This document shows positions 53,869-63,558 of a stretch of 64,000 bases of DNA, piece by piece (the stretch's first letter is position 1; the number at the start of each line of letters is the position of its first letter). This DNA is from a virus, in IMG/VR virus record IMGVR_UViG_3300019754_000001, positions 1 to 64,000 of that record, one strand, 5' to 3'. The notes under the pieces are model-generated. The model ran no database searches. It saw only the letters and a program-made list of their open reading frames with translations, and was not told the DNA's origin. The position numbers and the translations under genes are program-made.

Positions 53869-56048
53869 TACTTTTTCAAGATATCAGCATACGAGTATAA
53901 AGCTACTGCAGCCATCATTTCAGTATCGTCTGTAAAAGATTTCTCTTGCCCATTCTCATCAAAGAATAAAGCTCTAATATCATTAGATTCTGGAGAATCA
54001 TCTGTTGGGTATTCTATATCAGCTACATACTTTCTACTATAGCTACCTGGTAGTTTTCTAAATGTCATACTAGCTTGTCCGGCTGGAACTTCTATTACAT
54101 CATTATCTTTACTAAAGTCACTTAAGAATGAATTAAGTTTAGTTGCATCAGTATCATATCCTGCATACGTTAGGGCTGCATTTGATCTTGTATTCATAGC
54201 CTTATCTTGGTCTGAACCTGACGTAAAAGATGTTTGATATTGACTTTTAGCTAATTGCTTACCTGAAGCTTTTGAATTATTAGTAGGTTTTTCTGTTATA
54301 ATTACTCCTTCTTTAGTTGTATGTCTTAAATAACTTTTACCATATTGAAACTCTGTACTTGTTGATTCTATTGGGTCTTCTTTTGTATTATGAATATTTC
54401 CATTAATGTCTGTTACACTACCTGAGTTATTCTTGGATTCAATAACTGCATCTTCAGTGTTCTTATAGATAGCACTTCCAGAAGCATTCCCTATAATACT
54501 TCCAGGTACTGAAGCCATAACTTCATCTGTAAAGTATTTAGTTTTAACATCACTCCAGTCAAATAAACCTCGAGCTAGATGTTCATATTTATCCGCAGTT
54601 CCAGTAGTGACTACTTGAGTTACTTCCTTTGTAAGGGGGTCTACTTTACTATCGCTTCTTTTCTTTGTTTGTCCTGCAGCATCCCTTGCAAAGTCTGGGT
54701 CAGTTAAAATGTTATACTCTATTTGATCAACACTCAAGTCAGAATTAGTTGCATTCTTATAATCATTAGCCATATCTGAACTGCTTACTTTTAATGTTTC
54801 TTGAAACTTATTTCTAAGTAGTTTTGTTACTTTACCCATCTCAAGTTCTGTAGCTAATGCATTATTTTGAGCATCCAACTTTTCTTCATCTGTTGCATCT
54901 GCTTTATTAGTTATAGCTATTGAAGCATCCCTCCTAGCAGTCAAGTCTTTAAAGTGTGTTTTAAATTCATCTGCTGTCTTTGGTGTTACTTTACCATTTG
55001 AGAAGGCTGCCATACCTTTAGGATTGGTACCTCCACCACCACCACCGTAGTTTGGATTAGCTTTCATTGTCCTATCTCTCTCTGTCATTCTAGTTTTAAA
55101 TGTAGAAGTTGCACCTGCCAGCATAGTACCAACTCTAGTATCCATCATACCAGCTAAATCTTTTTCACTGTTGATATTGAAAAATGCTTCTTGTTCTCTA
55201 TTCCATATAGCATCAACTCTAGCTTCTGCTTCTTCTTTTGTTATTTGGCCACTCTTTACGTAGGGTGTTAATTGCGTTATAGCGTCTCCCCTTATTTCAT
55301 TCTCCAGGGAAGCCATACTTTCAGGGTCTGCTATGAAGCTCTTCTTAACCCCATCTATTATCCTATCTCCTGTTCTTTGAACTACACCATTAGTATCGTG
55401 GTATACCCATTCACCTGTTGCAGGGTCTACATAAGATCTACCGACTTTTGAACCATCCTTTTCAACCATTCCAGCATATTTCATCATCCTCTCTTGTGGA
55501 TTTACATAGGTACCTACAGTACTTGCATTGTAAGGGTTATATCTATCTCCATTTTTAAATGAACCTTTACCTTCATACTCTCTATCAAAACCATGTAATA
55601 CGGCTGTAGCTGCATTCTTAGAATATCCCTTGGCGTCTAATGCTTTTATTACATTCTCTCTTTCAGCTTTGTTTTCACTAGTTTGTTTAAAGTCTCCACT
55701 CTTAAGTCTATCAACTCCAGTCTTTAATGCCATTATTTCTCTACTAACTGCTGATAGGTCTGTTTTCCAATCCTCTTTGTCTAGAGAAGCTAATTTAGTA
55801 GCTGTTTCAGATACTTTTTTATTTATAGCTTCTGTTTGACTTTTTACGTATTGGGCGTCTAGTGTATCAGAGCCGAATGTGCCCTCCTGTATGTACTCCC
55901 CTTGAAGGTCTGTAAGAGCTCCTAAAGACTGCTCTTGAGTTTTTAACTTATTGCCAGCGTCTGTGAGCTGTTTTTGCATGAACTCTAGTGGTAGAGGCAC
56001 ATACATTGAAGGAACCTTTGTGTCCCTACGTTGGTAATATCTTGCCAT
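53868..56048 (-). CDS. Virion cargo protein, first gene of the polymerase operon
   Basis: The 726-residue protein is helical, with a coiled coil in its first third and a Gly-rich linker near residue 335 (NYGGGGGGTNPKG). In crAss-like virions the position next to the large cargo proteins is occupied by proteins packaged with the DNA. It is preceded by dyad element C and by the terminator of the upstream gene, so it begins a separate transcription unit that also contains the 2,006- and 2,915-residue genes. Confidence 0.68.
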   Translation of the reverse strand: MARYYQRRDTKVPSMYVPLPLEFMQKQLTDAGNKLKTQEQSLGALTDLQGEYIQEGTFGSDTLDAQYVKSQTEAINKKVSETATKLASLDKEDWKTDLSAVSREIMALKTGVDRLKSGDFKQTSENKAERENVIKALDAKGYSKNAATAVLHGFDREYEGKGSFKNGDRYNPYNASTVGTYVNPQERMMKYAGMVEKDGSKVGRSYVDPATGEWVYHDTNGVVQRTGDRIIDGVKKSFIADPESMASLENEIRGDAITQLTPYVKSGQITKEEAEARVDAIWNREQEAFFNINSEKDLAGMMDTRVGTMLAGATSTFKTRMTERDRTMKANPNYGGGGGGTNPKGMAAFSNGKVTPKTADEFKTHFKDLTARRDASIAITNKADATDEEKLDAQNNALATELEMGKVTKLLRNKFQETLKVSSSDMANDYKNATNSDLSVDQIEYNILTDPDFARDAAGQTKKRSDSKVDPLTKEVTQVVTTGTADKYEHLARGLFDWSDVKTKYFTDEVMASVPGSIIGNASGSAIYKNTEDAVIESKNNSGSVTDINGNIHNTKEDPIESTSTEFQYGKSYLRHTTKEGVIITEKPTNNSKASGKQLAKSQYQTSFTSGSDQDKAMNTRSNAALTYAGYDTDATKLNSFLSDFSKDNDVIEVPAGQASMTFRKLPGSYSRKYVADIEYPTDDSPESNDIRALFFDENGQEKSFTDDTEMMAAVALYSYADILKK

Positions 56049-56131
56049 TTTTAATGTATTTATAAAGTGTTATTGTGTGTTTACTCAAAGGTACGAATAA
56101 AAAATGAAAAATCCAAATATCTAAAACTTAC

Positions 56132-56156
56132 AAAAAGTGTGAAAAATGGACTTTTT
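56132..56156. promoter_or_regulatory. Dyad element copy C
   Basis: Seven-base perfect arms AAAAAGT (56132-56138) and ACTTTTT (56150-56156) flank 11 bases and contain AAGTGT-N7-GGACTTTT. It lies 84-108 bases before the ATG (at 56048) of the leftward gene, between that gene and the terminator at 56205. Its position suggests control of the operon that makes the polymerase. Confidence 0.55.
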
Positions 56157-56204
56157 AGAAGCCCTGACGAATTTAAAATCAAAATAGGAGTATTCATATG
56201 AGAA

Positions 56205-56248
56205 CAAAAAAATGGGTTAAAAGTTGCATAAACAAACTTCTAACCCAT
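56205..56248 (-). terminator. Rho-independent terminator, leftward
   Basis: In the leftward RNA, ATGGGTTA/TAACCCAT arms (56212-56219/56241-56248) plus five inner pairs form a 13-bp stem with one mismatch, followed by seven U. It ends the transcript of the 619-residue gene and insulates the next operon. Confidence 0.85.
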
Positions 56249-56278
56249 CCATTATTAAATATTATTAAATACTATATG

Positions 56279-58138
56279 TTAACCTACTCTAATCACCTTT
56301 CCATTCTCATCAAACTTAAAACCATACTCTTCCATTTGTCGTGCTATATTAGCATCCCTCTCGGTGTATTGTTTATCTCTATTTAGGCTCATTAAATTTT
56401 CAGCCCTATTGCTTAATCCACCTTGAATCATGTTAGCAGCAACGTCTCTTTCCTTTTGATTAATATCTTCTTGATATCGCTGTTGATCTAAATTAGTCAT
56501 CATTGCTTTCTCTCTTTGACCTGCGTTAAACATACTAAACTGATTACCTATTTGTGCATTCTGTGTTGCGTATCTATTTTCAACTCCCGATATAGATTTA
56601 GCTCTTGAGCTTGCTAATCCTAATCTATTTGCTATATAGTTACCTATACCACTAGACTGCCCAGCAACTGCTCTTTCAGCAGATGAATATCCCATGTTTA
56701 CATCTTGTATTTCTCTTGTTGGGTCTAGATAAGAGGGGCTAGCTTGCATAGCATCTGCCCTATCGAATTCTTTTTCATCTTTAGTCAGTCCATGAATACC
56801 CCTAGCAATATCAAAATAATTACCCATGTTGGCCTGCCTCTTTAGCTTATTCCAAGGGTCGTTAAACTCTGTATACTGTTTTGAGTTTTTAACTCTATCT
56901 ACAAGTCCATCAGTAGAACTTCTATCTCCAGGGTCTCCTACATTACTGTTATATTCTTTAGAAACACCATCTTCGACTACACTCCGCCAATCCGTTTCTG
57001 TTCCATTAACCTTTGTATTATTTGTAGGAAGTCTAAGAACACCTCTTGAAGTCTCCTCTGGAGTTATTACATTTTGATAGGGTGCATTATATCCAAAAGG
57101 CATTTGAGTTGCTATATCTCCTGAGCCTGTTCCAGCTCCCCACCCTGGATTAGTAACATCTCCACTTATAGATTGACTAGTTGGGTTAGCAGTATTAGAC
57201 ACTAAACTATCATAATAGTCATAATATCCTTCATCGTTAGCTACTTTATTGTGACTCTTACCCCAATTGTCTCTACCATTAACCATCTTAGTTATCTTAG
57301 CGTCGTCATATCCTTTGCTAGATAGATAAGCATAGAAATCTTCATAAGAGGTTCCTTCCGGTAAACCTCCCCCATCTCTCATTTTTCTCTTTTCTTTGTT
57401 GAATTTCTGTTTAGTCTCTTTATTAATTGTTTCAACTTTACCATTTATTCTCTTTACTTCTTGACCAAGCTTTAAATATTCCATTAACTTGTCTTTAAGT
57501 TTTGAATCGTAGGGGTCTTTACTCCTTAGTCCATATTCTTTTTCTATCTTCTTTGTTGCAGCTGCTATAGTCATACCTTTATAAGGAATTAAAGACTTAT
57601 CCATGGATACTATCTCATCATCTACTAGGGTTGTATCACTATATACATATCTGTCTTTCATTGTTTCTCCACCCTCTACTTCAGCTACGCCTATATCAAT
57701 ACCTCCATTTTCATGACTAGCGCCTTCAAAAGAAGTTAACTCACCACCATCCCTAAAAGTAGGTTTAGTCATTTGAGCTCCTGCTACATTATTCATAGTT
57801 CTTGTATATGCTTCTTGCTTCTTGGCATTAAGCTCATCTTCTTTAGCTTTCTTCTCAGCGGCTATTCTGTCCTCATTAGACATTATTAGGGAGGCAGCTA
57901 AACCACCAACTACAGGAAAAGCACTAATAGCACTAACTCCTAATTTCATTCCAGTATCCATATTTTTATTTGCCATAATACTAGGTACCATACCAAAGCT
58001 TAAACCACCCATGGCACCCCCAGCCATTCCAGGGAGGGAACCTGCACCCCCACCTGCATTTTGGGGAGTGCCTGCGAACTGTTGCATGCTTTGTATATGT
58101 GTAGGGTCTAGGGCTGGCTTAGTTTCAAAAGGTCCCAT
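56279..58138 (-). CDS. Virion cargo protein
   Basis: The 619-residue protein has a Gly/Met-rich N-terminus with a hydrophobic segment at about 65-95, a coiled-coil stretch, then a region with G-A-S-H-E-N-G-G-I-D-I and E-V-E-G-G-E-T, a pattern I recall from structural proteins of Bacteroidota phages. The C-terminal half is helical. It is coupled to a 28-residue lysine-rich peptide gene upstream and followed by a terminator. A cargo or ejection role is inferred from position. Confidence 0.65.
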   Translation of the reverse strand: MGPFETKPALDPTHIQSMQQFAGTPQNAGGGAGSLPGMAGGAMGGLSFGMVPSIMANKNMDTGMKLGVSAISAFPVVGGLAASLIMSNEDRIAAEKKAKEDELNAKKQEAYTRTMNNVAGAQMTKPTFRDGGELTSFEGASHENGGIDIGVAEVEGGETMKDRYVYSDTTLVDDEIVSMDKSLIPYKGMTIAAATKKIEKEYGLRSKDPYDSKLKDKLMEYLKLGQEVKRINGKVETINKETKQKFNKEKRKMRDGGGLPEGTSYEDFYAYLSSKGYDDAKITKMVNGRDNWGKSHNKVANDEGYYDYYDSLVSNTANPTSQSISGDVTNPGWGAGTGSGDIATQMPFGYNAPYQNVITPEETSRGVLRLPTNNTKVNGTETDWRSVVEDGVSKEYNSNVGDPGDRSSTDGLVDRVKNSKQYTEFNDPWNKLKRQANMGNYFDIARGIHGLTKDEKEFDRADAMQASPSYLDPTREIQDVNMGYSSAERAVAGQSSGIGNYIANRLGLASSRAKSISGVENRYATQNAQIGNQFSMFNAGQREKAMMTNLDQQRYQEDINQKERDVAANMIQGGLSNRAENLMSLNRDKQYTERDANIARQMEEYGFKFDENGKVIRVG

Positions 58139-58139
58139 A

Positions 58140-58226
58140 TTATTTCTTTTTAATTAATTTACGTGTTGTTGATTTAGGTTTACTAACTCCTTTCATTTTT
58201 CCCTTACTCTTACATTTTTTTTTCAT
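58140..58226 (-). CDS. 28-residue lysine-rich peptide
   Basis: The frame encodes M-K-K-K-C-K-S-K-G-K-M-K-G-V-S-K-P-K-S-T, then T-R-K-L-I-K-K-K: 14 of 28 residues are Lys or Arg. Its ATG overlaps the muzzle-like gene stop as ATGA, and its stop lies one base before the next ATG. Both junctions look translationally coupled. A basic peptide in a virion operon could bind packaged DNA or neutralise it, but the function is unknown. Confidence 0.6.
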   Translation of the reverse strand: MKKKCKSKGKMKGVSKPKSTTRKLIKKK

Positions 58227-61200
58227 AATTCTGTTGAAGTTGAATAGAATGTTCTAGTGTTGTATATTCTAATTTCATCTACTGCTATAGAGTTATCATA
58301 TATAAGTTTAACTACTAATTGCTTTCCTCTTATTCTTTCGGTAACTAATCTACCACCCTCGTCCAGCTGTCCTGTTTTTAATCTAGGCATTGCGAGATTA
58401 AAGCTATTAAGTGAATTTCTAGTATTAAATAAGTAATCTTTATATGGAAGTATTTTTACTCCTTCTGCCTCATATATAGTTCTATTTGATTCTGTAAATA
58501 CTACATCATCTATATCATCTGTATATACCTTAACTGTATCAATTGTTGTATATTCAGTAGGAACTTCAGCATTCTTTACATATATAGGAATATGTTCTGT
58601 TCTAGCCCTATCGCCATAGCTTGTTATCTCACTTATTGTTTTATTACTGATGTTACTAGCTTCAAGGTATGAAAATTTATTGAAAGTATCAATACCGTAT
58701 CTATATATTTTATTGTGTATTGACAGTGCGTCAAGTTGCTTATTTATAGGTAATTCATTTCCTACTTCATAGGACACTACAAATGGATAAACTACTCCAA
58801 AAAATTCCCCTTTGTTAGTATTAACTTTATCATATTCATAAAGTGACCTAGAATCACCACTAAGTACAAACTGCTTAAACCTTTTTATATAAATACTTGG
58901 GATAAAAGACATATAAGAAATTACAGCATTTATAGGCTCATTTATCTTAAGAGTATAAGAGTCTGGCTCTTCTATGTATTTAGACATGTTAATAGAGTCT
59001 CCACTTCCAAATGTATAACCACTTACATAAGTAAATGCTACACCACCTTCAAAAATTTCATAAAGTAGATATTCTCCACTTTGTCCCTCACCACTTAAAG
59101 TATATATATTACCAATATTCATTAACAGCTTTGAAGAATCTCCATAAATATAGGTATACCCTATAATACTACCAACATCAAAATATATATCATCATATAA
59201 ATAACCATTTGCTTCATTTCTTATAGTAAGAAGCATGTTAGAAGTTATAGAGTCATACCCTCCTATTAATGTAGTATTTAGATCTATTGTTTTTTTAGCA
59301 TGACTTGCTATTCCCATCAGGTCTGATATAGGCTCTAGACTACTACTATATCTATATATCTTTTTTTTATTTATATCCATAAAGTATATATAAGAATTAC
59401 TTGTAAGAGCTTCATTTAATTTTTGAATCCCTACATTATCACTTATATAAGTAAAGCCATCGAGCACTGTACTTATTCCCATAAGAGCTGTAGTACCATC
59501 ATCCTGCGGTATTTGTGTCCTAGTGTTTATTCTTGCTAGTGACATACCACTATCTTGAAAAACATACACATTCCCATTCTTCTCTATCATATGATTTACA
59601 GGGCCTAGCCTATTTTCAGCTGAGTTGAAGTTATTTACCCTAAAGCTTAAAAATGAATCTAATGTTTCGCCATTAACTTTAGTATCGCTGTATGCTACTT
59701 TAGTTGGAAATTTTTCTAGTTGGTTATTACTATAATCTTTTTCAACAGCATAGGAGCCAGTGTCTGTTTGACTATAAACACTATTATATTTATACAAAGG
59801 TGGATAATCTACTTCAGTACCATCATCTTTAAGATAGTTACCCTCCTCTCTAAACTCTCCAGGTATTGTGTTTAGTGTTGACTCCGTAGGGTTTTTACCT
59901 ACAAAAAGATTAGTATTTACAGTACTTGCTACAGGGAAAGCTATCAATTCAGCATACTTTGCATTACTGGTTAGTGCTGAGTAGGGATTAATTACCCTTT
60001 GTAGTTCAAATAGATTTGGAAATACATCTCCAGTATAACCTGTTTCAGCTATGTAATTTAATTCAGGTATGTATATTTTTGCAGGTTTCCTTGGAGTACC
60101 TTGAAGTACGTATATAGAAGATAATCTACTTTGGTAACTTCCTCCCCCATAAGGATAAACATCTCTTTTTATTGCAAAGTATCCCAAGTGTGTTGAATCA
60201 AGTAACGCCATTGCATTGGTAAGTGAATCACACTTTATCCCTATTGCTGTAGCACCATCTCCTTGTACAGTAAACCCAGAGCTACTATCACTACTAGTCC
60301 ATACAAAATCATGCACCTTATTTAAAAATAAGTCCCCATCTATAGATACTTGATTTCCAGGCTCTATTGTTTCACTATCTATTATATCCTTAATATTATC
60401 TGAATCATATTCTATAGGCTCAAAATGTGGATACTTTGCATAGGCTCCAAAAGAGGATGGATAGCTTAGGGCTAGTGCATTGAAAAAGTCTCCAGTTGGA
60501 TTGAAGTATTCATTGGCCCCAATATTGGAAAGTTTTCCTATTAACTCTATTTTCAGTCCTGTAACTTTACTGTTCTTAAATACTGAAATCTCTGGACTGT
60601 AGAAGTATAGCCTGGTATCTATCTTATCACTTCCACTTAGGCCCTCCCCATTATATATAGTACCTCCAGCCGTAGGGTTTGATGGTACTTTTGTTGTTGT
60701 TGTTGACGTTAGATATGAATTGCCTGCATTTACTTGGTCATAAGTAGCAGCCCCGACAGCAACACCCTCATATAGTATTCTCCTATCTGTAAAATCTCTT
60801 TTAACTACTGCTAAACTAAAATAAGAATCATATAGTTCAGGGTAATCAGTTACATTTATATCAACTGCTAAAATAAGACCAAATGCTTTTATTTCATCTG
60901 TATCATTAGAAGCTGACATTTCATCATGTCGTGGTGTCCTAATATCACCAATCCACTTAGCAGAACTTCTCCTAAGATATTTATCATGCACAACTACAGC
61001 TACTCTATATATCTCATCAAATTGGCAGAATTGTGTAAGGAGGGTAGAATCTGTTCCATTAAGAAGTGATTCTGTATCTCCAACTGTTATACTTCTTAAA
61101 AGGAAAGAATAACTAACATTCTTACCTTCCCCTCCCAAAACTCCTGCTTGATTAAATTTATAACCACTGGCATAGTTTGTATTGAAAGGATTAACTAAAT

Positions 61201-62407
61201 CATCTGTTAAATCAAAATCTATATTATCTTTCCAATTAACATCTGTACTATCTATATAAACATTCCCATCAGAATTAGTCAATACTGCTTGGCCACTACT
61301 ATTAAATCTATAAGCTCTTGCATCAAAATCAATATCAAAATAATCTTCTTCAAGATTAGCTAAAAATAAAGTATTATCTTTAATAGCGTGTGTCTTTGGA
61401 CTTATAAATGGTTTTAATAGATTCAACTCTCCTATATCTACGGTTGATAAGATACTATCATATTTAACATCCTGTAGTAGTGAAGTTCCACTCCCTTCAT
61501 AAATTATACTAGCCTCCCCTGTACCATTTAATTCTGAAAACCAAACACGTAGTACTTGGCAATTTGTTGCCATTTTAGCTGAAGGTATAGATAATCCAAC
61601 AGTAGTATTAATGTAACCAGTATCATTAGTACTATATTCTCCAAATACTTTATTTGTTGTTGAGTTATTGATAGTTGAACTAATAGGTGTTAGCCCTGTT
61701 AGTTGAACCCATTCAGTATAACCACCATTCTCATATCCTCTTATGTAGTAAATGTAAACACCTACCCTTAAATTACCACCTATATAAGATGCTGTTCTGA
61801 ATGGTATATAGGTTTGAGAAGGCATTATATCTAAATCTTCTGAAGTTAAAGAATTTATCCTTGTGTAAGACCCTTGAAGTAGGGGGTCTTCACTAACCTC
61901 ATTAGTAAAATCAGGAGCTATATTCAGATGCTTAAGTTTAGTATTACCCCCCTCACCTTTTGAGTAAAAGTAAAGTTTTACTAAGTCATCCTTCTCTCTA
62001 TTAACAAATGCATCTACTATGCCGTTACTTAAAATGCCAGCATATTTATCATCAATTAATACTATTCTAGTGTAACTAATATCTCCATACTTCAATAAAT
62101 CTATTTTAATGTTTCCGGTATTATTAGTATCTTTATAAATTAAAATTATATCATCTTTATCGTTTATCCCTTTACTTATAACCCAATTATTGTTGTAAGG
62201 GCTTGAAGCATCAGCAGTTGAAGTTACATCAGTAGGCCATACTACTGACATTAATGTATTACCATTTGAATTAACTGCTACTCCTTTACTGTTATTCTCA
62301 TCTTTATAAATATCTCCATTTAACATATACCTGTACTTACCTTGTTGTAAGTGTAGGGATGGAGAATCTTTATCTATTCCGCTTGTAAATATATTAAACT
62401 GTTCCAT
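58223..62407 (-). CDS. Tail muzzle/stabilisation-like protein
   Basis: I chose ATG 62407 (1,394 residues, MEQFNIFTSG) over an in-frame TTG at 62431, because that TTG overlaps a perfect palindrome. The protein is beta-rich throughout, with repeated short strands and aspartate-containing turns consistent with a large propeller-like fold, and the G-K-Y-R-Y-M-L-N-G-D start typical of P22 gp10-like tail proteins. In crAss-like phages a protein of this size at this place closes the tail end. It follows the connector gene after 28 bases. Confidence 0.65.
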   Translation of the reverse strand: MEQFNIFTSGIDKDSPSLHLQQGKYRYMLNGDIYKDENNSKGVAVNSNGNTLMSVVWPTDVTSTADASSPYNNNWVISKGINDKDDIILIYKDTNNTGNIKIDLLKYGDISYTRIVLIDDKYAGILSNGIVDAFVNREKDDLVKLYFYSKGEGGNTKLKHLNIAPDFTNEVSEDPLLQGSYTRINSLTSEDLDIMPSQTYIPFRTASYIGGNLRVGVYIYYIRGYENGGYTEWVQLTGLTPISSTINNSTTNKVFGEYSTNDTGYINTTVGLSIPSAKMATNCQVLRVWFSELNGTGEASIIYEGSGTSLLQDVKYDSILSTVDIGELNLLKPFISPKTHAIKDNTLFLANLEEDYFDIDFDARAYRFNSSGQAVLTNSDGNVYIDSTDVNWKDNIDFDLTDDLVNPFNTNYASGYKFNQAGVLGGEGKNVSYSFLLRSITVGDTESLLNGTDSTLLTQFCQFDEIYRVAVVVHDKYLRRSSAKWIGDIRTPRHDEMSASNDTDEIKAFGLILAVDINVTDYPELYDSYFSLAVVKRDFTDRRILYEGVAVGAATYDQVNAGNSYLTSTTTTKVPSNPTAGGTIYNGEGLSGSDKIDTRLYFYSPEISVFKNSKVTGLKIELIGKLSNIGANEYFNPTGDFFNALALSYPSSFGAYAKYPHFEPIEYDSDNIKDIIDSETIEPGNQVSIDGDLFLNKVHDFVWTSSDSSSGFTVQGDGATAIGIKCDSLTNAMALLDSTHLGYFAIKRDVYPYGGGSYQSRLSSIYVLQGTPRKPAKIYIPELNYIAETGYTGDVFPNLFELQRVINPYSALTSNAKYAELIAFPVASTVNTNLFVGKNPTESTLNTIPGEFREEGNYLKDDGTEVDYPPLYKYNSVYSQTDTGSYAVEKDYSNNQLEKFPTKVAYSDTKVNGETLDSFLSFRVNNFNSAENRLGPVNHMIEKNGNVYVFQDSGMSLARINTRTQIPQDDGTTALMGISTVLDGFTYISDNVGIQKLNEALTSNSYIYFMDINKKKIYRYSSSLEPISDLMGIASHAKKTIDLNTTLIGGYDSITSNMLLTIRNEANGYLYDDIYFDVGSIIGYTYIYGDSSKLLMNIGNIYTLSGEGQSGEYLLYEIFEGGVAFTYVSGYTFGSGDSINMSKYIEEPDSYTLKINEPINAVISYMSFIPSIYIKRFKQFVLSGDSRSLYEYDKVNTNKGEFFGVVYPFVVSYEVGNELPINKQLDALSIHNKIYRYGIDTFNKFSYLEASNISNKTISEITSYGDRARTEHIPIYVKNAEVPTEYTTIDTVKVYTDDIDDVVFTESNRTIYEAEGVKILPYKDYLFNTRNSLNSFNLAMPRLKTGQLDEGGRLVTERIRGKQLVVKLIYDNSIAVDEIRIYNTRTFYSTSTEL

Positions 62408-62418
62408 AGAGGAAAGTA

Positions 62419-62430
62419 TGTCGCGCGACA
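62419..62430. other. Perfect 12-bp palindrome before the muzzle-like gene
   Basis: TGTCGCGCGACA reads the same on both strands. It is G/C-rich in an otherwise AT-rich genome and lies 12 bases before the chosen ATG, within the 28-base gap after the connector gene. It could be an operator, a hairpin that affects translation, or a restriction target retained by chance. Confidence 0.35.
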
Positions 62431-62435
62431 ACTGC

Positions 62436-63104
62436 TTAATCTACAACTCTAACTGCTCCAGAGTTGCTATAAAGCGGCTGCAACCTAGATAATGGCATTA
62501 TTGAACTAAGTCCAAACCACTCATTCATGGCATCAAAGTCTGGCATCAGTGTAGCTGTAGTAGCCGTATTAACATAATATAACCAATCTCTTTCAAACTC
62601 CCTATAAACTCTCTCATCCACCTTATTATTAATCCAAAGCTTTTTTGATATGTTATACATAACAAAGGAATAAAGAGCTTGTATTACCTCCTCACTATTT
62701 AAAATTAGAGGGTTTCCCATTTCATCTCTAGGGAATTCTATAACTTCAACATCGAGAGTCCCCTCCTCAAAGTTGGTATGTATGTTCATGCCGTTAATCA
62801 TGTAGGCTGGTGTATTTAAATACCGAACATCCATAAATGATTCTACTTTAGACATTGGAAGTCCGTTATATGTTATACTTCTTAAAAAATTAACGCTTTC
62901 AGGAAATGTTCCCATCTTACCTTCTACTTTAACTTCTATGATTCTTTTAACATTAAATCTAGGACTACCTATTTTTCTTAAGGCTCTATATACATATTGT
63001 TTTACTTTAGGAACTTGTGCCTCCCTAGTGAAAGTACTGTTAGGCATATCTGAGTGCAATCTACTCATGAACTTTTCAAAACTAATAAAATTTACGCTAC
63101 TCAT
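62436..63104 (-). CDS. Connector or tail-tube-like structural protein
   Basis: The 222-residue protein has an N-terminal helical part followed by beta strands and an aromatic C-terminal helical region (W-L-Y-Y-V-N). The order and size fit head-tail connector proteins of the T7 gp11 or crAss ring type. It overlaps the IHF-like gene by 8 bases. The identification rests mostly on position. Confidence 0.55.
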   Translation of the reverse strand: MSSVNFISFEKFMSRLHSDMPNSTFTREAQVPKVKQYVYRALRKIGSPRFNVKRIIEVKVEGKMGTFPESVNFLRSITYNGLPMSKVESFMDVRYLNTPAYMINGMNIHTNFEEGTLDVEVIEFPRDEMGNPLILNSEEVIQALYSFVMYNISKKLWINNKVDERVYREFERDWLYYVNTATTATLMPDFDAMNEWFGLSSIMPLSRLQPLYSNSGAVRVVD

Positions 63105-63558
63105 GTAATTTGTGTATTAACTTATAATGGTGTGGGTATATGTATAAACTATACAGTCTGTTATTCTTAAACCTCCCTTTAAAAAATCTTATTGCATATA
63201 AGTTAAATAATAGGAAATTATAACTACCACTAGTCTTGTCATATTTTTTTATACTCTTATCTTCTTTTTTTGGATAAGTTGTCCTAAATACCTTACCCCT
63301 ATTGTCAAGTACAACACTAGGACTTCTTTCTATTATCCTCAGTATCCCTAAGTTACTTGGCAACTTTGCTATGTAGAATTCTGTTGCTACTTTATTAAAG
63401 ACCTCCTCATAAAAATCATTAACTACCTCAGTGAAGACTTCTTTAGAGATATTGGAAAGTTTTCCTTTATTCCTAGCTGCTTCATATATATCTGAGGTAG
63501 TTACTGTTTTTGCCTTTGTTATTTTATTTCTAAGGCTATTTATTCTCCCTTCCGTCAT
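63097..63558 (-). CDS. IHF/HU-like structural protein (tentative)
   Basis: The 153-residue protein has an HU-like layout: a helical pair with K-E-V-F-T-E-V-V-N-D-F-Y-E-E-V-F-N-K, then L-P-S-N-L-G-I-L-R-I as the beta turn, and a basic C-terminal half. From memory, crAss-like phages carry IHF-related proteins in their structural block. It may bind DNA at the portal or be a ring protein. It overlaps the neighbours by 23 and 8 bases. Confidence 0.45.
   Translation of the reverse strand: MTEGRINSLRNKITKAKTVTTSDIYEAARNKGKLSNISKEVFTEVVNDFYEEVFNKVATEFYIAKLPSNLGILRIIERSPSVVLDNRGKVFRTTYPKKEDKSIKKYDKTSGSYNFLLFNLYAIRFFKGRFKNNRLYSLYIYPHHYKLIHKLHE

Noticed and set aside
42600-54042. Many plus-strand open frames of 60-190 codons inside the large minus-strand genes
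   Set aside because: They are shadows of the long virion genes on the opposite strand, have hydrophobic Leu/Ser-rich composition typical of antisense frames, and oppose the operon.
56198-56386. Plus-strand frame covering the leftward terminator
   Set aside because: The terminator hairpin and the antisense end of the 619-residue gene explain the sequence; the frame would need to read through a hairpin.
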